A stretch of 18,523 bases of DNA, taken from positions 1-18,523 of the forward strand of contig JBBQSN010000064.1 of NCBI GenBank assembly GCA_038213835.1, in the 5' to 3' direction. Below, piece after piece: positions 14,494 to 18,523 of this stretch. Position 1 is the stretch's first letter. Each line of letters opens with the position of its first letter. The notes beneath the pieces were generated by a model. The model made no database searches and was not told the DNA's origin. It saw only the letters and a list, made by a program, of their open reading frames with translations. The translations under genes and the position numbers were made by a program. This DNA comes from JBBQSN01 sp038213835 (lineage in GTDB: Bacteria; Actinomycetota; Actinomycetes; Actinomycetales; CAWJMD01).

Positions 14494-15150
14494 ATGGCTG
14501 CACCGTTGGGCCGCACCAGACCACGGGGAGACGACGGCCAGGCCGTCGGCGCCCTGATCCTGCTCGTCGCGTTCCTGCTGCTCGCTCTGGTCACCTACGT
14601 GGTCTTCCCGCTGGGTGCCGCGAGCAACGACCGTGCCCGCGCGCGCACCGCCGCCGACGCAGCCGCCCTCGCCGGCGCCGAGGAGATCCGCACCACCTGG
14701 CTGAACACCTCGGTGCTGCCGGGGCTGCTGCAGTTCCCGCTCGAGCCCCTGCCGCCCGTGACCCCCGCGTCCGGCATGGCGTCGGCGCAGGGCTACGCCG
14801 CGAAGAACGGCAGCAGCATCAGGCGCTACAACGTGAACCCGAGCGCCGGCCAGGTCGAGGTCGAGGTCGAGGCCAACCAGACCACGAACGAGAACACCAC
14901 CGAGCGCGCCACCTCCGAGGCCACCGCCGAGATGGACATCGACTTCGACGGGTGCGACTGGGACGACAAGACCCTGCCGGTCCCGGTACCCCAGGGTGGC
15001 CCCCCCTTCATCACCCGCACCCTGACGTGCGGGTCGTGGTCGGCGACCTACAACATCGCCAACCTCACGGCCAGCTTCCCGACGGTGAACTGGATCGGCA
15101 AGCAGATGCCGCAGCTCTACGCCGACCTGGAACCGCGCCTGGTCACGTGA
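14494..15150 (+). CDS. TadG-like pilus assembly protein (TadE/G-like N-terminal region)
   Basis: The 218-residue product begins with a short basic segment, GDDGQAVGALILLVAFLLLA and the downstream RARTAADAAALAGAEE, the signature of the putative Flp pilus-assembly TadE/G-like N-terminal region. It lacks the +5 glutamate of true pseudopilins, so it is probably membrane-anchored and not cleaved by the prepilin peptidase. The exported part is acidic and Thr/Asn-rich, with two cysteines (DGCDW and LTCGS) that could form a disulphide. ATG 14494 has a GGAGGGGGAG ribosome binding site. It follows the pilin gene after the hairpin and probably depends on read-through. Confidence 0.86.
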   Translation: MAAPLGRTRPRGDDGQAVGALILLVAFLLLALVTYVVFPLGAASNDRARARTAADAAALAGAEEIRTTWLNTSVLPGLLQFPLEPLPPVTPASGMASAQGYAAKNGSSIRRYNVNPSAGQVEVEVEANQTTNENTTERATSEATAEMDIDFDGCDWDDKTLPVPVPQGGPPFITRTLTCGSWSATYNIANLTASFPTVNWIGKQMPQLYADLEPRLVT

Positions 15151-15168
15151 CGTCGTCGCCACGTGACG
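15144..15168 (+). repeat. Direct repeat CACGTGACG upstream of the OmpA-domain gene
   Basis: CACGTGACG occurs at 15144-15152 and 15160-15168, a 16-base period, overlapping the end of the tadG-like gene. The second copy ends 26 bases before a good -10 box. Each contains the palindrome CACGTG, so these may be operator sites. Confidence 0.45.
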
Positions 15169-15194
15169 GACTGGATCGCCCTCCGGGGGTCGCC

Positions 15195-15200
15195 TAGAGT
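15195..15200 (+). promoter_or_regulatory. Probable -10 element for the OmpA-domain gene
   Basis: TAGAGT is a good actinobacterial -10 match, 58 bases before the ATG at 15259. Seventeen bases upstream the -35 position reads TGGATC, a weak match, so activation may be needed. It supports a separate transcription unit starting here. Confidence 0.5.
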
Positions 15201-15258
15201 CTGTCCTGCTCGTCCCGATCCGCGCACCTGCGTCCGGACGTCCACCGAGGGGGAACCG

Positions 15259-16428
15259 ATGCGCACCAGAGCTGCCCGCACCGCTGCCACCGGGGCGGTG
15301 GTCCTCGCCTGCGTCCTCGGTCTGGGCGCCGTCACCTACGGTTCCTCGCCGTCCTCGTCGTCCTCGCCGTCCTCGCCGTCCTCGTCCTCCTCCCCGGCGT
15401 CAGGCAGCGAGCAGGCCGCGACCACGAGCACCCCCGACCTGGCCGAGCCGCAGACCTCGGCCGACGACGTCGAGGTCAGCACCTACGGGGTCATCACCGT
15501 GCGGACCGGGCAGCGGGCCACCAACCCGCCGGTCACCATGGCCCTGCACGCCGTGCAGCGGGTCGAGGGAGGCACGGTCGTCTACTACTCGGCGGGGCAG
15601 GCCGAGAACACCGCCGACGTCACCGCGATCAGCCTGACCGACATCCGCGACCCCACCCGCGGCTCCACGGTCGCGTTCGGCAGCGTCCGGATCACCGACG
15701 TCGCGGGCGGCATGGCCTACCGGTCCGTCCCGCATCCGGACGGCGGCTACTTCATCAGCGGTCCGCCGTCCTACCCCGATGACACCAAGGGCACGATGGG
15801 CGTGCTGTACGCCGTCCTGCCCGAGCTCGCGGCGGAGACGACGACGGTCAACGTCGAGCTGCTGAACGGGCAGACCATCGCCGACGTCCCGGTCGGCGAG
15901 GGGTACCTCGAGCCGACCATGAACCCCGACGAGGTCATCCCGCTCGGCACCGGCTGGCCCCAGATCGACCCCGCCGACGTCGCCCGCATCGACGGGGCGT
16001 CGTGGAGCTACCCGCTCATCACCACGACCGAGGCGCTGGACAACTCCCAGGTGGAGACCGAGCAGGGCCAGACCGTCACGATCGACGTCGCGGCGGACGT
16101 CCTGTTCGCCTTCGACCGCGCCGACCTGAGCCCGGTGGCCACGGCCCGGATCACCGAGATCGCCTCCACGGTGGCCGAGGACGGCGCCACCGGGACGCTG
16201 AGCATCATCGGCCACACCGACAACCAGGGCGACGACTCCTACAACATCGACCTGTCGGACAGACGGGCCGCGGCGGTCGCCGCGGTGCTGCAGCCGGCGC
16301 TGTCGTCCGAGGGCCTGACCTTCGCGGTCGAGGGTCGGGGCGAGGCGGAGCCGATCGCCTCGAACAGCAGCGAGGAGGGCCGCCAGGCCAACCGCCGCGT
16401 CACCATCACCTACACGAAGGGAGGGTGA
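15259..16428 (+). CDS. Exported OmpA-domain (peptidoglycan-binding) protein
   Basis: The 389-residue product starts at ATG 15259 behind GAGGGGG; an upstream in-frame ATG at 15163 lies before the -10 box and is rejected. A basic N-terminus and a helix at about 10-27 act as signal or anchor, followed by a Ser/Pro tract (29-46). Residues 65-270 are unrecognised. The C-terminal 100 residues are an OmpA domain: VLFAFDRADLSPVA, IIGHTDNQGDDSYNIDLSDR, VEGRGEAEPI and ANRRVTITY. This fold binds diaminopimelate peptidoglycan. In an organism without an outer membrane it probably ties a surface structure, plausibly the pilus, to the wall. The next gene begins at its stop, so they form an operon. Confidence 0.92.
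   Translation: MRTRAARTAATGAVVLACVLGLGAVTYGSSPSSSSSPSSPSSSSSPASGSEQAATTSTPDLAEPQTSADDVEVSTYGVITVRTGQRATNPPVTMALHAVQRVEGGTVVYYSAGQAENTADVTAISLTDIRDPTRGSTVAFGSVRITDVAGGMAYRSVPHPDGGYFISGPPSYPDDTKGTMGVLYAVLPELAAETTTVNVELLNGQTIADVPVGEGYLEPTMNPDEVIPLGTGWPQIDPADVARIDGASWSYPLITTTEALDNSQVETEQGQTVTIDVAADVLFAFDRADLSPVATARITEIASTVAEDGATGTLSIIGHTDNQGDDSYNIDLSDRRAAAVAAVLQPALSSEGLTFAVEGRGEAEPIASNSSEEGRQANRRVTITYTKGG
15343..15391 (+). repeat. Simple-sequence repeat encoding a Ser/Pro tract
   Basis: Units TCCTCGCCG and TCCTCG/TCG recur in tandem and encode residues 29-46 of the OmpA-domain protein, all Ser or Pro. It forms a flexible linker between the membrane anchor and the exported part. The near-perfect DNA repetition makes length variation by slippage possible. 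Confidence 0.7.
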
Positions 16429-16430
16429 TG

Positions 16431-17066
16431 ATGCGACGCCCCCTCGTGCTCCTGTGCGCCGGCACCCTGAGCGCCACGCTGCTCGCGGGTTGCGGGCTGT
16501 TCGGACGCAGCGACCCCGACCCCACCGGCCCCGACGGCACCAGCGGCTCGAGCACGCAGGAGCCCACCGAGGCCGAGGGTCTGACGCCCGAGGTGCTGTC
16601 CGCCGAGATCCTCGAGGCCTCGGCAGCCATGGCCGACGCCGAGCCGGTCGCCTCGGTGACCGCGACGTTCCCTGCCGCGGGCAACCCCGAGCTGACCGTC
16701 GACGTCCTGTCGGTCACACGCAACGAGAGCTCCACGACGGTGCTGATGCGCTGGACCGGTCCGGCCGACGCCACCATCAGCGCCAAGGACCCCTGGTACG
16801 ACAGCACCCGGAACCGCGGCGGCACCCGGAACCTGTACCTGGTCGACCCCGCCGTCACCAAGAGCCGCTACCTGCCGCTGTCGTTCGACCAGGTGCAGCA
16901 GATCGGTCCCGTGCAGTGCGCCTGCCCCGACCTGTTCATGCGGCTCGGTGACGACGGCATCCTGCTGAGCTCGACCTACGCCGCCCTCCCGCCCGAGGTC
17001 GAGACCGTCGACCTGGTGGCCAACGACGGCTGGCTGACCCTCACCGGCATCCCGGTCCAGGACTGA
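16431..17066 (+). CDS. Lipoprotein of unknown function
   Basis: The 211-residue product has a short basic start (MRRP), a hydrophobic stretch and a lipobox LLAGC near residue 20, so it should be lipidated and held on the outer face of the membrane. An acidic Ser/Thr/Pro linker follows. The folded part has DPWYDSTRNRGGTRNLYLVD and QCACPDLFMR; I do not recognise its family. Two closely spaced cysteines (CAC) may bind metal or form a disulphide. ATG 16428 overlaps the previous stop by one base, but AAGGGAGG is better spaced for ATG 16431. The gene is probably co-transcribed with the OmpA-domain gene and may work with it. Confidence 0.85.
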   Translation: MRRPLVLLCAGTLSATLLAGCGLFGRSDPDPTGPDGTSGSSTQEPTEAEGLTPEVLSAEILEASAAMADAEPVASVTATFPAAGNPELTVDVLSVTRNESSTTVLMRWTGPADATISAKDPWYDSTRNRGGTRNLYLVDPAVTKSRYLPLSFDQVQQIGPVQCACPDLFMRLGDDGILLSSTYAALPPEVETVDLVANDGWLTLTGIPVQD

Positions 17067-17098
17067 CGGGCCGCGGGTCGCGACCGGAGGAGGACCAC

Positions 17099-17758
17099 GT
17101 GAGCTGGGACACCGCACCGCAGCCCGTCCCGGGACCGACCCGGCCGGCACCCCCCGCCGGGCGCCGGACCCCGACCTGGGTCATCGTGCTGATCACGGTC
17201 GGGGTGATGCTCGGCTTCGGCGTCTCGTTCGTCGCCGGCCTGGTCGTCGGCTCGATGCTGGACGGTGGGTCGGTCGCGACCGGCAGCACCCAGGGCAGCA
17301 CCCGGGACGGCACCGGAGGCGGCCCCACCGCGGCGCCGGGCGGGTCGGGCGAGCTGGACGACTGCCTGGTCGGCACCTGGCGGACCACCGAGCACACCGA
17401 GGACTGGACGACCGACCAGGGCCCGGCCGAGCTCACCGGCCTCGTGCGCACCATGGTGTTCACGGCCGACGGCACCCAGACGATCACCTACGACGCCAGC
17501 ACCGCCACCGCCACCACACAGGGTCAGGGCGTCGAGGTCCGGTTCGACGGCACCGTCGTCTACCGCACGAGCACCAGCGACGGCACGATGTCGTTCGAGC
17601 TGGTGTCCGTCGACGGCGGCGTCGTGGTCGACCCGCAGGGCCAGAACAAGGCCGAGGAGCTCGAGCCCGGCACGGGGGCGGTCGGCTACAGCTGCGACCC
17701 GAGCACGCTGCGGCAGGAGGCCGAGGGCTACCTGTCGGTCTACGAGCGGGTCGGCTGA
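17099..17758 (+). CDS. Membrane-anchored protein with an exported, possibly lipocalin-like domain
   Basis: The 219-residue product has a Pro-rich cytosolic start, one membrane helix at about 23-50 (VIVLITVGVMLGFGVSFVAG), a Gly/Ser/Thr linker and an exported domain of about 135 residues. That domain opens with DDCLVGTWRTTEH and has alternating beta-like segments with TFTADGTQTI-style pieces, ending GYSCDPSTLRQEAEGYLSVY. The CxVGTWR opening resembles small lipocalin-like actinobacterial domains, and the two cysteines could pair. Function is unknown. GTG 17099 has a GGAGGAGG site, and a ten-base palindrome GGTCGCGACC (17076-17085) lies just before it. It converges on the next gene with one base between the stops. 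Confidence 0.82.
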   Translation: MSWDTAPQPVPGPTRPAPPAGRRTPTWVIVLITVGVMLGFGVSFVAGLVVGSMLDGGSVATGSTQGSTRDGTGGGPTAAPGGSGELDDCLVGTWRTTEHTEDWTTDQGPAELTGLVRTMVFTADGTQTITYDASTATATTQGQGVEVRFDGTVVYRTSTSDGTMSFELVSVDGGVVVDPQGQNKAEELEPGTGAVGYSCDPSTLRQEAEGYLSVYERVG

Positions 17759-17759
17759 C

Positions 17760-18314
17760 TCAGGCGCGCGACCAGCGGACGTAGAGCAGGCCGAGCACCG
17801 ACAGCGGGATGCACAGCGCGGCCAGGCTGAAGCCGGACAGCGGGACGAGACCGCGCGAGGTGGTGCCGGGCACGACGTAGAGCGGGGCAGCCGCCTGCGC
17901 CGCCGGGCCGTTGCACCCGATGCTGTGCCCCTCGGCGCCGGGGAAGGACAGCAGCGGAACCAGGCCGGTGCCGTCGACGACCAGCCGGTCCTGGTTCCGT
18001 GCGGCGTCGGTCGACAGCGGCCCCCCGCCGGCGGTGATCGAGCAGCCGAGCTCGTCGAGGTCGGGGCGCTCGCCCTCGGGCGGGGTGCCGTAGACGACCA
18101 TGTCGCCCACGAACGGCATCCGCTGCGGGACGGTGAAGGCCGAGCCGACGGCCAGCGGCACGGCCTCGCGGCTCTCGGGGGTCGCCTGCACCAGGACGCC
18201 GAGCGCGACGCCCGCGACGCCGACCAGCAGGGTCAGTACCAGGCCGGCCACCTGCGCGGCGGTGCGGCGGGCCGAGGTGCTGCCGCGCTTGCGCTTGCGG
18301 AGCACGGATCTCAC
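17760..18314 (-). CDS. Two-helix membrane protein of unknown function
   Basis: The 184-residue product has a very basic start (MRSVLRKRKRGSTSARR), a helix at about 20-43, an exported middle of about 115 residues with two cysteines (LGCSITAGG and IGCNGPAA) and a second helix at about 157-180 ending VRWSRA. I do not recognise the family. Both ends are predicted cytosolic. GTG 18314 gives this length, but GGGAGAGG lies too close to it; GTG 18305, nine bases from the same site, may be the true start. It lies downstream of the partial gene at the right edge, 43 bases apart, so they may share an operon. Confidence 0.75.
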   Translation of the reverse strand: MRSVLRKRKRGSTSARRTAAQVAGLVLTLLVGVAGVALGVLVQATPESREAVPLAVGSAFTVPQRMPFVGDMVVYGTPPEGERPDLDELGCSITAGGGPLSTDAARNQDRLVVDGTGLVPLLSFPGAEGHSIGCNGPAAQAAAPLYVVPGTTSRGLVPLSGFSLAALCIPLSVLGLLYVRWSRA

Positions 18315-18357
18315 CCTCTCCCTGTCGGCACGCCGTGCACGCGGCTGAAGGCCGCGC

Positions 18358-18523
18358 TCACGCGCCCTCCAGGGTGAGCGTGCGCAGCACCTCCATGGCG
18401 CCGGAGTCGTCGAACTCCTCGACCGGTGCCACCGCGATGGCCGTGACGATGTCGCCGCTCTCGGGCTGGACCGCGAGCTGGGCGAAGCGCTGGGTGATCT
18501 CGCCCTGGGCGGTCGCGGTCCTC
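18358..18523 (-). CDS. Partial gene at the right edge, C-terminal end only
   Basis: The minus-strand frame is open from the window edge to a TGA at 18358-18360. About 54 residues are visible, including EITQRFAQLAVQPESGDIVT and AMEVLRTLTLEGA at the end. Composition and codon use look like a real protein, and nothing else occupies these bases. I do not recognise it. The start and most of the gene lie outside the window. Confidence 0.55.
   Translation of the reverse strand, partial: RTATAQGEITQRFAQLAVQPESGDIVTAIAVAPVEEFDDSGAMEVLRTLTLEGA

Noticed and set aside
15163..15258. Upstream ATG extending the OmpA-domain protein by 32 residues
   Set aside because: It precedes the TAGAGT promoter box, has no ribosome binding site, and would bury the signal peptide; ATG 15259 has GAGGGGG.

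Overview
The window is very GC-rich with strong third-position GC, many GTG starts, and families typical of Actinobacteria: a DUF222/HNH (13E12-like) protein, a lysine-tailed Ku, split LigD modules and an actinobacterial-style tad locus. A Nocardioidaceae-like organism (Nocardioides or a relative) is my best guess from gene style. It is inference, because there is no rRNA or tRNA to place it.

Left region (1-3362), DNA maintenance. The C-terminal end of an HNH endonuclease converges on ku (minus strand). Seventeen bases from the ku start, a two-gene operon diverges: an ATP-dependent ligase of the LigD ligase-domain type, then a LigD-type primase/polymerase. Together these form a bacterial non-homologous end-joining set in which the usually fused LigD modules are separate genes and no 3'-phosphoesterase module is visible. 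Next (3412-5240) come a membrane-anchored von Willebrand A protein and a convergent DUF192 gene that overlap tail to tail.

Central region (5381-15150), a tight adherence (tad/Flp pilus) locus. A 290-residue protein of unknown function with a C-terminal four-cysteine zinc-ribbon-like motif is followed, almost entirely by four-base start/stop overlaps, by a CpaB-like SAF protein, a CpaE/TadZ ATPase fused in frame to a TadE-like pseudopilin, a second TadE-like pseudopilin, the CpaF/TadA ATPase, TadB, TadC, a sensor histidine kinase and a NarL-type response regulator. After a 185-base gap with hairpins and a probable promoter come the Flp major pilin, a 14-bp perfect hairpin, and a TadG-like protein. 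I see no prepilin peptidase (TadV/CpaA) in the window.

Right region (15259-18523), cell envelope. An exported OmpA-domain protein, a lipoprotein and a membrane-anchored protein with a possible lipocalin-like exported domain lie on the plus strand just behind the pilus genes and may help anchor or build the pilus in the wall. They converge on a two-helix membrane protein, preceded at the right edge by the C-terminal end of an unrecognised gene.

The most unusual item is the CpaE-TadE fusion. A canonical prepilin-peptidase site (G408/A409, Glu at +5) lies exactly at the junction, so the pilus peptidase might separate an assembly ATPase from a pseudopilin. An in-frame GTG with a good ribosome binding site could also make the pseudopilin alone.

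No stretch above 300 bases lacks a gene. The largest gaps (14001-14185, 5241-5380, 15151-15258) hold the regulatory elements listed. I saw no tRNA, rRNA, CRISPR array, insertion sequence or integrase.
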